This document shows, piece by piece, positions 14,306-23,742 of a DNA stretch of 48,307 nucleotides. The notes under the pieces were generated by a model. The model did no database searches and was not told the origin of the DNA. It saw only the letters and a list, made by a program, of their open reading frames with translations. The translations under genes were made by a program, and so were the position numbers. Positions within the stretch are counted from its first letter, which is position 1; every line of letters starts with the position of its first letter. The DNA is from Eggerthella sp. (GTDB taxonomy: Bacteria; Actinomycetota; Coriobacteriia; Coriobacteriales; Eggerthellaceae), in NCBI GenBank assembly GCA_030540085.1, contig JAUNWY010000010.1:1-48307 (forward strand), given 5' to 3'.

Positions 14306-14336
14306 TTGACGACGACGTAACGTCATCGGTCATACT
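14306..14336 (+). promoter_or_regulatory. MerR-type promoter of the merR gene
   Basis: TTGACG (14306-14311) and CATACT (14331-14336) are 19 bases apart, the overlong spacer typical of MerR-controlled promoters. The dyad GACG-TAA-CGTC (14314-14324) lies in the spacer, centred 13 bases from the start of the -35 box. The promoter at 15347-15377 has the same geometry and the same dyad. Confidence 0.65.
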
Positions 14337-14380
14337 GGTTGGTTGACATTCCGAACCCACACCACAAGAAAGACCAACAC

Positions 14381-15136
14381 ATGACGGCACCCGAAGAAGA
14401 GCTCATGACCGTTGGCGCGCTTGCCCGTCGCGTAGGCGTGACCGTGCGCACCGTCCAGTACTACGACCAATGCGGCCTGCTTCATCCCACCAGCAAGAGT
14501 TTGCAGAACCAGCGCCTCTACTCCCCTGCCGATGAAGAGCGCCTCTACCGCATCCTTACCCTAAAATACTTGGGACTCTCCCTAGCTCAAATCAAAGAAG
14601 GCGCGAATTCCGACGACTATCAAAGCCTTTCCGATGCGCTCGATCACCGCATAGACGAGCTCGAGCGTGAAAGCGTCGAGATACTGAGGAACATCAGCAC
14701 GGTCAATGGCCTTCGTAGCCAGCTTTCCGCGAGCGAATGCGTGCACTGGAGCGAATTCGCCCAAGCCATCAGCGACATGCAGAACCGTGAAGACGTGCTA
14801 TGGATGGCAATCAATGGAGAAGAATACGAAGGAAGCACTACCTCCGAACTCTCCCACGAAGAAATCAGCCACTGGCACCGACTCATGGGAGACACCATCG
14901 AAGCGATGCATGACGGCGTGCAGCCTTCCGACGAACGCGCGCGCGACCTGGCAATTCGCTTCGAAGAGCTTGGTGGTATGGCTAGAGCCCTAGCTGGCCT
15001 CAAGCGCCTTGCCAACCAACGAGCTCAAGGTCCCAAGCAATATGGGCGCGATTTCTATGCCGGCATCCAGCGACGCACGCTTGGCTTCCTCAAGGACGCT
15101 CTGGAAGACTATCACGGCAAGACGGCCTCTTTCTGA
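14381..15136 (+). CDS. MerR-family regulator (TipA-like)
   Basis: A 251-residue MerR regulator. The winged HTH (about 6-75) is clear: TVGALARRVGVTVRTVQYYD, then LYSPADEERLYRIL and LKYLGLSLAQIKEG; a dimerisation helix follows, and the C-terminal 130 residues resemble TipAS/ antibiotic-binding-like helical domains. The ATG at 14381 fits the family start; an upstream TTG at 14339 is in frame but overlaps the promoter. The gene is preceded by a MerR-type 19-bp-spacer promoter and is followed, 260 bases on, by a radical SAM/ABC importer operon with the same operator, which it therefore probably controls. Confidence 0.88.
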   Translation: MTAPEEELMTVGALARRVGVTVRTVQYYDQCGLLHPTSKSLQNQRLYSPADEERLYRILTLKYLGLSLAQIKEGANSDDYQSLSDALDHRIDELERESVEILRNISTVNGLRSQLSASECVHWSEFAQAISDMQNREDVLWMAINGEEYEGSTTSELSHEEISHWHRLMGDTIEAMHDGVQPSDERARDLAIRFEELGGMARALAGLKRLANQRAQGPKQYGRDFYAGIQRRTLGFLKDALEDYHGKTASF

Positions 15137-15346
15137 TTTCGCTCATCCGCAAGAACGCTGCTCCCGAGCGGCGGCCCCCTTTCCTGCGCCCCTACCCATA
15201 CTAGAGCGGAACGTCGCCCCACCCGTACCCGAACAGCGGCCCCTGCCTGCGCCCGCGCTCGCCGGTGCGGCGCGCCGCTCCCCTGCTTTGTGAGCTCATT
15301 CGCCCGCCAAATTCCCCGCTCACCGCATCCCTAACCCATCAGCTGC

Positions 15347-15377
15347 TTGCCCATGACGTTGCGTCACCTCCTATCAT
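15347..15377 (+). promoter_or_regulatory. MerR-type promoter of the radical SAM operon
   Basis: TTGCCC (15347-15352) and TATCAT (15372-15377) are spaced 19 bases apart with TGACGTTGCGTCA (15354-15366) in the spacer, centred 13 bases from the start of the -35 box exactly as in the merR promoter. This predicts activation of the operon by the adjacent MerR protein. Confidence 0.65.
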
Positions 15378-15404
15378 CCTCCCCATCTGAAGGAAAGGAT
15401 GACG

Positions 15405-16409
15405 ATGATCGTATCGTGGATGACAACCAACCGGTGCAACCTTAGGTGCAAGCATTGCTATCAAGACGCAGCCGAATGCGACAGCCGGGAGCTGACGACG
15501 GCCGAGGGCAAGAAGATGATCGAGGAAATCGCACGCGCCGGCTTCAAAATCATGATTTTCAGCGGTGGAGAAGCGCTCATGCGCGACGACATCTACGAAC
15601 TGGTGGCCCACGCCACCGCGCAGGGACTTCGTCCCGTTTTCGGCAGCAACGGCACCCTCATCACCAAAAAGGTGGCGCAAAGGCTCAAAGACGCTGGCAC
15701 CTGTTCGATGGGCATCAGCATCGACAGCCTTGACGCGGCAAAGCACGATTCCTTCCGCGGCGTCGAAGGTGCCCATGCGGCAACGCTCGCGGGCATAGAG
15801 GCATGCAAGAGCGTGGGGCTCCCCTTCCAAATTCACACCACCGTGGTCGATTGGAACCGGGGCGAGATTTGTAACATCACCGATTTCGCCCAGGAAATCG
15901 GTGCCGTGAATCATTCGGTCTTCTTCCTCGTTCCCGTGGGACGCGGCAAGTTCATCAAGGAAGCCGGCCTTGAGGTGTTGGAAAACGAAAGGCTCCTGCA
16001 GGACATCATGCGCAAATCCGCAGACGTGGACATCGACGTCAAGGTTACCTGCGCTCCCCAATTCACACGCGTTGCCGACCAGCTCGGCATCCCAACGCGC
16101 TACACCCGCGGATGCCTGGCCGGCCTTACCTACTGCGTCGTGGGCAACGAAGGCATCGTGAGGCCCTGCGCGTACATGACCGAAGACGCCGGAGACGTGC
16201 GCACCCAGCCCTTCGACGAAATCTGGGCCAACAGCCCTGTCTTCAGGCGTCTGCGCACGCAGACCTACGAAGGCAACTGCGGCACCTGCGACCACAAGGA
16301 ACACTGCGGCGGCTGCCGGGCACGCGCGGCGTACTACCACGACGGCGACTACATGGCCCAGGACGACTACTGCGCCTACGGGCAGAATCTCAAACTTGAA
16401 AGCGTGTAA
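15405..16409 (+). CDS. Radical SAM/SPASM enzyme, NirJ2/AhbD-like
   Basis: A 334-residue radical SAM enzyme. The [4Fe-4S]-SAM site is CNLRCKHC (Cys11, 15, 18) and the C-terminal SPASM region contributes GCLAG, RPCAYM, CGTCDHKEHCGGC and the final DDYC. The opening (MIVSWMTTNRCNL) is close to the NirJ2/AhbD group that acts on siroheme/haem precursors; peptide-modifying SPASM enzymes are the alternative, but no precursor peptide is visible. ATG 15405 is chosen over 15399 because AAGGAAAGG then lies at proper distance. A Fec/Btu-type importer follows, 72 bases on, suggesting that a tetrapyrrole or metal complex is imported and processed. Controlled by a MerR-type promoter. Confidence 0.85.
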   Translation: MIVSWMTTNRCNLRCKHCYQDAAECDSRELTTAEGKKMIEEIARAGFKIMIFSGGEALMRDDIYELVAHATAQGLRPVFGSNGTLITKKVAQRLKDAGTCSMGISIDSLDAAKHDSFRGVEGAHAATLAGIEACKSVGLPFQIHTTVVDWNRGEICNITDFAQEIGAVNHSVFFLVPVGRGKFIKEAGLEVLENERLLQDIMRKSADVDIDVKVTCAPQFTRVADQLGIPTRYTRGCLAGLTYCVVGNEGIVRPCAYMTEDAGDVRTQPFDEIWANSPVFRRLRTQTYEGNCGTCDHKEHCGGCRARAAYYHDGDYMAQDDYCAYGQNLKLESV

Positions 16410-16481
16410 CGAAGGGCGCCATTACCTATGAATCGGGTGCCCTCTGGGGCACCGTCCAACAACCGTAAGGAGAGACTGAAC

Positions 16482-17471
16482 TTGATCGCAACGAAAACAA
16501 AGACGAAGGTATGCGCACTGGCTTGCACACTGGTACTCATGGCATCGGGCGGAGCACTGGCGGGCTGCTCGATCGGTAGCGGCGACAAAGCAAACGAACA
16601 ACAGAGCGCGACTGCGCAAAAGGCCGGATACACTTTCACCGATGACTTGGGCAACCAGGTAACCGTAAGCTCGCACGAACGCGTCGTGGCGGGCATGGGA
16701 AGCTTCGCGGACATCTGGGAGCTTGCCGGAGGAACGCTTGTCGGCGCATCCGATGACGCATTTGCCGACTACGACATCGACTCGAAGGCCGAGAAGGTCG
16801 GCGACTTCTCTTCGCTCAACGCTGAATCCATCATTGCCCTTGAACCAGACTTCGTCATCCTGACCGGCAACAGCACGGGTCGTGGCGGCGGAGTGGCTCA
16901 GACCGACCTGAAGGACACCCTGCAGGCCTTCGGCATCACGGTAGCCTATTTCAACGTCACAGTCTTCGAGGACTACCTGCGCATGCTCAAGACCTGCACC
17001 GAAATAACGGGTGACAGCGCCGCCTACAAGGAAAACGGAGAAAAACTTGCCCAGGAGATCGACGCCATCAAGAAGAAGGCCCAGGGTAAGGATCCCGGAA
17101 GCGCCGCCGTACTAACCACCTATTCCGGTGGCACGCGCATGCAGTCGTCATCCTCCCAAACGGGTGCCATGCTCGCCGAACTGGGAGCGGAAAACATCGC
17201 AGACACGAACAAGAGCTTGCTTTCCGACTACAGCCTGGAGTCCCTGGTGAAGGCCGACCCCGACTTCATCTTCCTGCTTCCCATGGGCAATACCGAGGAA
17301 GCAGCAAAGAAGGCACTGGAGGACCAGACCACCTCAAACCCAGCATGGCAGGACCTTACCGCGGTCAAGAAGGGCCACGTGGTCACGCTTGACCCCGAGC
17401 TATTCCTGTACAAGCCCAATGACCACTGGGCAGATGCATACGAAAAGCTCTACGAAGCCCTCTACAAGTAA
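16482..17471 (+). CDS. Iron/haem/cobalamin ABC importer, binding lipoprotein
   Basis: A 329-residue substrate-binding lipoprotein. TTG at 16482 is preferred: AAGGAGA lies eight bases upstream and it gives a normal signal peptide (charged TKTKTK, hydrophobic stretch) ending in the lipobox LAGC. The mature part has the two-lobed FecB/BtuF/haem type III fold (TFTDDLGNQVTV, ERVVAGMGS, IIALEPDFVILTG, a long backbone helix, LVKADPDFIFLLP, NPAWQDLTAVKKGHVV). It captures the ligand outside and passes it to the permease encoded next. Substrate likely an iron complex or tetrapyrrole, by the link to the radical SAM enzyme. Confidence 0.87.
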   Translation: MIATKTKTKVCALACTLVLMASGGALAGCSIGSGDKANEQQSATAQKAGYTFTDDLGNQVTVSSHERVVAGMGSFADIWELAGGTLVGASDDAFADYDIDSKAEKVGDFSSLNAESIIALEPDFVILTGNSTGRGGGVAQTDLKDTLQAFGITVAYFNVTVFEDYLRMLKTCTEITGDSAAYKENGEKLAQEIDAIKKKAQGKDPGSAAVLTTYSGGTRMQSSSSQTGAMLAELGAENIADTNKSLLSDYSLESLVKADPDFIFLLPMGNTEEAAKKALEDQTTSNPAWQDLTAVKKGHVVTLDPELFLYKPNDHWADAYEKLYEALYK

Positions 17472-17486
17472 GGAAAGAACCCGCCG

Positions 17487-18545
17487 TTGAATCTAATCAC
17501 AGGAAAGAAAAACGGACGCAAGGCTCCCTCCCTCCCAGCTCGGCGGCTGGAAGGGAGTCGCTTTGCCCTCGCCCTGATGGCGGCAGTAACAATGCTCGCC
17601 AGCGTTGCCGTGTTGGGCGTCGTCGTTGGCTCCACGTCCGTCGGGCTGGATGAGGTGATCGCCGTCGCGCTTGGGCAGCACACGAACCCAACCGCGACAA
17701 ACATCGTCTATAACGTCCGCCTGCCCCGCGTACTGGCAGCCCTTCTAGCCGGAGCCGCACTGGCACAGGCGGGCGTCCTGATTCAGGCAGCGCTCGACAA
17801 CCCCCTGGCCAGCCCCAACGTCATAGGCGTAAACGCGGGGGCAGGCTTTTTCGTGCTGCTCTTCATGTGCCTCTTCCCCAACCTGTTCGCGCTGGTTCCC
17901 GTGGCGGCGTTCTTCGGCGCCCTTGTCGTGGCAGGCCTCATTTTTGCCATTTCGAGCCTGGCCGGCTCTTCGCGTCTTACCGTAGTGCTCGCCGGCATGG
18001 CGTTCACGGCAATCTTCACTGCCGGCATGAACACAGTGCTCATCGTTAACCCCGACGCCTACGTAGGCGCCTCGGGCTTTCTGACCGGCGGCCTGTCTGG
18101 CGTCAAGCTGAGCGACGTGATTCTTCCCGGGTGCGCCATCTGCGCCACGCTCGTGCTGGGACTGCTGCAGGGCAGGCGTCTCAACCTTCTTTCACTTGGC
18201 GATCAGCAGGCACATTCCTTGGGCCTCGACATACGAAAAACGCGTCTTATGGCCCTGGCAACCGCCGCGGTCCTTGCGGGCTGCGCAGTAAGCTTTGCGG
18301 GCCTCGTCGGGTTCGTGGGCCTAATCGTCCCCCATGCGGTGCGGTCGCTCGTCGGACATGACAACCGCCGCGTCCTGGCAATGGCACCTGTACTGGGGGG
18401 CTTTCTCGTATGTCTGTGCGACTTGCTTGCCCGCACGCTGTTCTCACCGTACGAAATCCCCGTCGGTATCGTGCTGTCGCTGCTTGGCGGGCCCTTCTTC
18501 ATCTACCTCGTGTTGATCAAGGGGAAGGTCGGACTCAATGGATAG
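17487..18545 (+). CDS. FecCD-family ABC importer permease
   Basis: A 352-residue FecCD/BtuC permease with about ten membrane segments. Family blocks: NVRLPRVLAALLAGAALAQAG, NPLASPNVIGVNAGAGFF, SLAGSSRLTVVLAGMAFTAI, and near the end GLIVPHAVRSLVGHDNRRVL, the coupling loop to the ATPase. It starts at TTG 17487, 15 bases after the binding-protein gene, with AAGGAAAG upstream. Eight bases overlap with the ATPase gene. Confidence 0.9.
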   Translation: MNLITGKKNGRKAPSLPARRLEGSRFALALMAAVTMLASVAVLGVVVGSTSVGLDEVIAVALGQHTNPTATNIVYNVRLPRVLAALLAGAALAQAGVLIQAALDNPLASPNVIGVNAGAGFFVLLFMCLFPNLFALVPVAAFFGALVVAGLIFAISSLAGSSRLTVVLAGMAFTAIFTAGMNTVLIVNPDAYVGASGFLTGGLSGVKLSDVILPGCAICATLVLGLLQGRRLNLLSLGDQQAHSLGLDIRKTRLMALATAAVLAGCAVSFAGLVGFVGLIVPHAVRSLVGHDNRRVLAMAPVLGGFLVCLCDLLARTLFSPYEIPVGIVLSLLGGPFFIYLVLIKGKVGLNG

Positions 18546-19311
18546 ACTTCGCTTCGACAACATATCTTTCGGGTATGGCGACCGCACCCTTTTCGAAGGG
18601 CTGTCGCTGGACATCAAAAAAGCCCGGATCACCAGCATCATTGGCCCGAATGGATGCGGAAAGTCTTCCCTTCTCAAGCTTGCAAGCGCAATCCACAAAC
18701 CCTGGGAAGGAGAGATCAGCGTTTTCGAGCGCAAGGTCGGGGAGCTCCGGCCCAAACAGCGCGCCCAACTGATCGGCCATCTTTCCCAAGAGCACTCCAT
18801 GCCGCCAATGAGCGTACGTAAGCTCGTAGAATGTGGCAGACACCCCCACCAGGGGCCCTTTGCGCAGATGGATACATCAGACAAGGAAATCGTGGAAGAG
18901 GCCCTGTCCACCTGCGGACTTTCGGCATTGGCAGAACGACCCGTGCCAGAACTTTCAGGAGGACAGCGGCAGCGCGCCTTCATTGCCATGATCGTTGCCC
19001 AAGACGCTCCAGTAATGCTCCTTGACGAACCTACGTCGTTCTTGGACGTTTCGGCATGCTACGAGGTCATGGACCTGATGCGCCTGCTCAGAGACAAACA
19101 CGGAAAGACCATCGTCACCGTGCTGCATGACATCGACATGGCACTGCGGTATTCGGACGAAATCTGCGTGATGCGCGAAGGAAGGCTGCTGGCCCAGGGA
19201 ACCCCCTGCGACCACGACGTGCTTGATGGGATCGAGGCAGCCTTCGACGTGCGCATCGAACACCTGCACGGCAGGCTTGGCAGCGCCTATGCGCTGTTCA
19301 GCCAAGCCTGA
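18538..19311 (+). CDS. ABC importer ATPase (FecE/BtuD type)
   Basis: A 257-residue ATPase with Walker A GPNGCGKSS near residue 38, Q-loop LSQEHSMPP, signature LSGGQRQRAFIA, Walker B MLLDEPTSFLD and the switch His in VTVLHDIDMA. It energises the importer encoded by the two preceding genes and overlaps the permease gene by eight bases. It is the last gene of the MerR-linked operon; its end is 29 bases from the convergent topoisomerase gene. Confidence 0.92.
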   Translation: MDRLRFDNISFGYGDRTLFEGLSLDIKKARITSIIGPNGCGKSSLLKLASAIHKPWEGEISVFERKVGELRPKQRAQLIGHLSQEHSMPPMSVRKLVECGRHPHQGPFAQMDTSDKEIVEEALSTCGLSALAERPVPELSGGQRQRAFIAMIVAQDAPVMLLDEPTSFLDVSACYEVMDLMRLLRDKHGKTIVTVLHDIDMALRYSDEICVMREGRLLAQGTPCDHDVLDGIEAAFDVRIEHLHGRLGSAYALFSQA

Positions 19312-19340
19312 GGCGCCTCGAACCCCCGCACCCACACAAG

Positions 19341-21581
19341 CTAGTCGAACAGGCTCGGCATGTCGTCTTCCTTCATGGGCGCACCCGAGGAAGGCAGGCT
19401 CTGGGCCGTGAACTTGTCTGCCGACACGCTGGCCCCCAGGAAGTCTTCGGTGATGCCCACATTGGTGATGATGCGGTTTGCCTTGGACGTGAAGGCCTGG
19501 ACGCCCTGCGTGCTGGTGGTCGTCTTGGTCTTGAGCAGCGAAGTGTTGAAGTTCATCAGGCGGTAGTCGCTCGACACCAGCGCAAGGTCACGCTCTTCCT
19601 TGAGCACCTGCGCATACAGCAGCTTGCTGCCCCCGTAGATGGCGTTCTTCAAGCGCTTGCGGTTGGTCTTGGTGACGTAGCCGGCAAGCGCGATGCGGGC
19701 AACGCGGCCGTTTTCGAAGACGAACAGGACATCTGCCTTGTAGTCCTCGGGGTCGATCACCCAGGTAACCACCTCATCGGGATCCATCTCCAGGTCAGTG
19801 GGCAGGTACGAACCCAGCTGGGCCGACTTGGTGTCCTCGAACGACGCCACCTTGCACTTGTACACCTGGCTCTTGTCGGTAAACACCAGCAGCTCATGCG
19901 TGTTGGACGAAGGGAACTCGATGAAGGGCTCGTCGCCGTCCTTGTACTTAAGCGAGTTAGCCTTCTTGAGCACGCGGTCGGTCATCTTCTTAAGGTAACC
20001 ACTTCGCGAAAGCATGATGGTGACCGGGTATTCCTCCACCTCGGGCTCCAGGCTGACCTCGACGACGTCGGAAGGTTCGATCCTGCCCGTGCGGCGGGGC
20101 ATCACGTGCTTCTTGTTGATAGCCGCCAGCTCGTCGCTGATGACACCTTTGATGCGGTCCTCGCTCGAAAGGATCCCCTCAAGCTCGGCAATCTCGCCTT
20201 CAAGCTTCTTGATGTCCTTGGTGCGGTTGAGGATATATTCCTCGTTGATGTTGCGCAGCTTGAGCTCGGCGACAAATTCCGCCTGAGTCTCATCAATGCC
20301 GAATCCTTCCATAAGGTTGGGCACGACCTCGGCTTCCAGCTTGGTCCCGCGGATGATGGCAATGGCCTTGTCGATGTCGAGCAGGATTGCCTCAAGGCCA
20401 TGAAGAAGATGCAGGCGCTCGGACTTCTTGCCCAGGTCGAAACTCACGCGGCGACGCGTGGACTCGATGCGCCACGAAACCCACTCATGCAGGATCTGGC
20501 GGACGCCCATAACGCGGGGATAGCCATCCACCAGCACGTTGAAGTTGCACGAAAACGAGTCCTGCAGCGTGGTCATGCGGAACAGCTTGGCCATGAGCTT
20601 TTCGGGGTCGACGCCACGCTTGAGGTCGATGGCAATGCGCAGGCCCGAAAGGTCGGTTTCGTCACGGATGTCGGAAATCTCGCGGATCTTGCCTTCCTTC
20701 GAAAGCTTGATGATGCGCTCGATGATGACGTCAGTCTTGGTTGTGTAGGGAATCTCGTAGACCTCGATGATGCGCTCTTCGGGAATCCAACGCCAGCGCG
20801 AACGAATCTGGAAGCTGCCCAGGCCCCGCTCGACGATGCGCTCCATTTCCTCACGGCGGTAGATGATTTCGCCGCCGGTGGAAAAATCGGGCATGGGCAT
20901 GTATTCAAGCAGGTCACAGCTGGGGTCTTCGAGGTAATGCATGGTGGCAGTGCAGACCTCGTTGAGGTTGAAGCCGCAGATGTCGGAGGCCATGGCAACA
21001 CCGATGCCCTTGTTGGCAGAGACCAGGATGTTGGGGAAGGTAGTGGGCAGCAGACGGGGCTCCTTCATGGCGCCGTCGTAGCTATCGACGAAGTCCACGG
21101 GGTCCTTGTCGATATCCTTGAAGATCTCGGCGCAGATGGGGGCCAGCTTGGCTTCGGTATAACGGGACGCAGCGTAGCTCAGGTCTCCCGAATAGTACTT
21201 GCCGAAGTTGCCCTTGGATTCCACGAACGGCGCCAGCAGGGCTTCGTTGCCCGTGGCAAGACGCACCATGGTCTCGTAGATGGCAGCGTCGCCGTGCGGG
21301 TTGAGCTTCATGGTCTGGCCAACGATGTTGGCGCTCTTCTGGCGGTCGCCCTTGAGCAGGCCCATCTTGTACATGGTAAAGAGCAACTTGCGGTGCGAGG
21401 GCTTGAAGCCATCGATTTCGGGAAAGGCACGCGAGACGTTGGTGCTCATGGCATAGGGCATGTAGTTGGACTCGAGCGTCTCCGTGATGGGCTGTTGCGT
21501 GACCTCAGAATGCAGGCCGATGACGTTGGCATCGTTGACCTGCTTCTTCTTTGACTTAGTGTCGGTTTTCCTCTTTGCCAT
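19341..21581 (-). CDS. parC: DNA topoisomerase IV subunit A-like
   Basis: A 746-residue type IIA topoisomerase subunit A. The catalytic pair Arg140-Tyr141 is in SYAASRYTEAKL; GRAFP-like SRAFPEIDGFKPSHRKLL and NPHGDAAIYETMVRLA are typical. No GyrA box is visible and the length is short of gyrase A, so ParC is the better name. It cuts and reseals duplex DNA to decatenate and relax chromosomes. ATG 21581 is preferred (AGAGGA upstream) to an earlier in-frame start. The C-terminal beta-pinwheel carries several LSRSGYLKKM-type blades. It follows parE by 163 bases and is probably co-transcribed. Confidence 0.85.
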   Translation of the reverse strand: MAKRKTDTKSKKKQVNDANVIGLHSEVTQQPITETLESNYMPYAMSTNVSRAFPEIDGFKPSHRKLLFTMYKMGLLKGDRQKSANIVGQTMKLNPHGDAAIYETMVRLATGNEALLAPFVESKGNFGKYYSGDLSYAASRYTEAKLAPICAEIFKDIDKDPVDFVDSYDGAMKEPRLLPTTFPNILVSANKGIGVAMASDICGFNLNEVCTATMHYLEDPSCDLLEYMPMPDFSTGGEIIYRREEMERIVERGLGSFQIRSRWRWIPEERIIEVYEIPYTTKTDVIIERIIKLSKEGKIREISDIRDETDLSGLRIAIDLKRGVDPEKLMAKLFRMTTLQDSFSCNFNVLVDGYPRVMGVRQILHEWVSWRIESTRRRVSFDLGKKSERLHLLHGLEAILLDIDKAIAIIRGTKLEAEVVPNLMEGFGIDETQAEFVAELKLRNINEEYILNRTKDIKKLEGEIAELEGILSSEDRIKGVISDELAAINKKHVMPRRTGRIEPSDVVEVSLEPEVEEYPVTIMLSRSGYLKKMTDRVLKKANSLKYKDGDEPFIEFPSSNTHELLVFTDKSQVYKCKVASFEDTKSAQLGSYLPTDLEMDPDEVVTWVIDPEDYKADVLFVFENGRVARIALAGYVTKTNRKRLKNAIYGGSKLLYAQVLKEERDLALVSSDYRLMNFNTSLLKTKTTTSTQGVQAFTSKANRIITNVGITEDFLGASVSADKFTAQSLPSSGAPMKEDDMPSLFD

Positions 21582-21744
21582 GGATTCCTCTTGATGCTTC
21601 TTTCCGGGGCTTCTCGATATGCCGCATGCAAGACGGCGGCGCGTAGCCACCGCTTGCTGCCGCAGGATCACTTCCTAGTGAAGGGCTGTCTGCTTGAGGG
21701 CCTGCTTCCTCTTACGGATGCGCTCCCTGTAGCAGGGCCGCCTT

Positions 21745-23742
21745 CTACTGCAGGTCCAGCTGGTCTAGGTACTCTTTGCCATGCTCGGCGATGTGGCGCT
21801 TGCGTCCCGCCTCGTCGTTGCCCAGCAGCAGATTGAACATGGCCTCCATCTTGGTGACCTCTTCGGGCTCCACCTTGATCAGGCGGCGCGTCTCGGGGTT
21901 CATGGTGGTGAGCCACATCATATCCGGATCGTTTTCACCAAGACCCTTGGAGCGGTTGATGGAGCACTTCTGGTCGCCGATTTCCTTCAGGATGCCGTTC
22001 TTTTCGAGCTCGGTGTAGGCGAAGTAAGTCTTTTCCTTACAGTTGATTTCGTACAGCGGCGACTCGGCGATGTACACGTAACCCTCTTCGATGAGCGTGG
22101 GCACCAGACGATAGAGCATCGTCAGGATCAGGGTGCGGATGTGGTAACCGTCGACGTCGGCGTCGGTACAGATGATGACCTTGCTCCAATTCAGGTTGTC
22201 CAGGTCAAACGCGCCCAAATTCTTGATGCGCTTGTCCTTTATCTCGACGCCACAGCCTAGCACGCGCATGAGGTCCATGATGATGTCGGACTTGAAGATG
22301 CGCGGATAGTCTTCCTTGAGGCAGTTGAGAATCTTGCCGCGAACGGGCATGACGCCCTGGAATTCGGCGTCACGCGAGGTGCGGATGGCGCCCGCCGCCG
22401 AGTCGCCCTCTACGATGTAGACTTCGCGACGGGTCTTGTCCTTGGAGCGGCAGTCGATGAACTTCTGCACGCGGTTGGCCATGTCGGTCTTCTGCTGCAG
22501 GTTGGTCTTAATGCTCTGACGCGTCTTTTCGGCGTTTTCGCGCGAGCGCTTGTTGATGAGCACCTGCTCCACGATCTTGCCGGCGGCGTCCTTGTTCTCG
22601 ATCAGGTAAGTCGAGATGCGCTCCTTGAAGAATGCCGTCATGGCCTGCTGGATGAAGCGGTTGTTGATGGCCTTCTTGGTCTGGTTCTCGTAGGAAGTAC
22701 GGGTAGAGAAACAGTTGGTCACCAGCACCAGGCAGTCCTGGACGTCCTGCCACTTGATGGAGCTTTCGTTCTTGTTATACTTGCCCTGCTGCTTGATGTA
22801 GGCATCGATTGCGCTGGTCAGGGCGCTGCGTGCCGACTTTTCGGGCGATCCGCCGTTTTCAAGCCAGGACGAATTGTGGTAGTACTCCTGCATCTGGAAG
22901 GTGCGGGAGAAACACAGGCACGCCGTGATCTTGACGTTGTAGTCAGGCAAGTCGTCGCGGTCGCGGCCACGACGGTCGGCCTCGACGAAGAAGGGCTCGG
23001 TAAGGTAGTCGGCGCCTACCTTTTCAAGGACGTAGTCCTCGATGCCCTTGGGATAGCAGAAGTCTTCCTCGGTGAACTCGCCCTCTTCGCCTTCGATGCG
23101 CAGACGGAAGGTCACGTTGGCGTTGACCACGGCCTGGCGGCGCATGGTGTCGCGGTACCACTCTTCGGGAACGTCGATGGAGGTAAAGACCTCCAGGTCA
23201 GGGCGCCACTTGATGGTGGTGCCGGTGCGAACCTCGTCGGTAGGCTCCACCTGGAGGGCCTTCTTCTTGGCACCCACCACCTTGCCCTTCTTGAAGTGAA
23301 GGGAATACTTATTGCCATCACGCCATACCGTGACGTCCATGTATTCGGAGGCGTACTGGGTTGCGCACGAACCCAGGCCATTGGTGCCGAGCGAGTAGTC
23401 GTAGTCGCCACCCTGGTTGTTGCTGTACTTGCCGCCTGCGTAGAGCTCGCAGAAGACGAGTTCCCAGTTGAAGCGCTTTTCGGACGGGTTCCAATCAAGC
23501 GGGCAGCCGCGACCGTTGTCTTCCACTTGAATGGAGCCATCGCGGAAGGCGGTCAGGGTGATCAGGTTGCCATAGCCCTGACGTGCCTCGTCGACCGCGT
23601 TGGAAAGAATCTCGAAGGCAGCATGCGCGCAGCCATCAAGACCGTCCGATCCGAAGATGACGGCAGGACGTAGACGGACACGCTGCTCGTCCTTAAGCTG
23701 ACGGATGCTGTCATTGCCATAGTTTGTGGTGTTCTTTGCCAT
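21745..23742 (-). CDS. parE: DNA topoisomerase IV subunit B-like
   Basis: A 665-residue type IIA topoisomerase ATPase subunit. The GHKL site is seen as EILSNAVDEA (Glu45, Asn48, Asp51) and EDNGRGCP, with the ATP lid LGTNGLGSCATQYASE; the TOPRIM part is IVEGDSAAGAIRTSR and DADVDGYHIRTLIL. The ATG at 23742 has GAGAGAG upstream and matches the family start; in-frame codons before it look non-coding. Forms a heterotetramer with the ParC-like protein encoded downstream. Location away from a dnaA-recF context supports ParE rather than GyrB. Confidence 0.87.
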   Translation of the reverse strand: MAKNTTNYGNDSIRQLKDEQRVRLRPAVIFGSDGLDGCAHAAFEILSNAVDEARQGYGNLITLTAFRDGSIQVEDNGRGCPLDWNPSEKRFNWELVFCELYAGGKYSNNQGGDYDYSLGTNGLGSCATQYASEYMDVTVWRDGNKYSLHFKKGKVVGAKKKALQVEPTDEVRTGTTIKWRPDLEVFTSIDVPEEWYRDTMRRQAVVNANVTFRLRIEGEEGEFTEEDFCYPKGIEDYVLEKVGADYLTEPFFVEADRRGRDRDDLPDYNVKITACLCFSRTFQMQEYYHNSSWLENGGSPEKSARSALTSAIDAYIKQQGKYNKNESSIKWQDVQDCLVLVTNCFSTRTSYENQTKKAINNRFIQQAMTAFFKERISTYLIENKDAAGKIVEQVLINKRSRENAEKTRQSIKTNLQQKTDMANRVQKFIDCRSKDKTRREVYIVEGDSAAGAIRTSRDAEFQGVMPVRGKILNCLKEDYPRIFKSDIIMDLMRVLGCGVEIKDKRIKNLGAFDLDNLNWSKVIICTDADVDGYHIRTLILTMLYRLVPTLIEEGYVYIAESPLYEINCKEKTYFAYTELEKNGILKEIGDQKCSINRSKGLGENDPDMMWLTTMNPETRRLIKVEPEEVTKMEAMFNLLLGNDEAGRKRHIAEHGKEYLDQLDLQ

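Noticed and set aside
15137..15300. Precursor peptide for the radical SAM enzyme
   Set aside because: The short frames between merR and the enzyme lack ribosome sites and Cys/Gly-rich cores typical of such substrates.
19896..21554. Long plus-strand open frame of 552 codons
   Set aside because: It lies wholly antisense to the topoisomerase A gene, whose catalytic motifs are intact; the frame is a by-product of GC-rich codon use.
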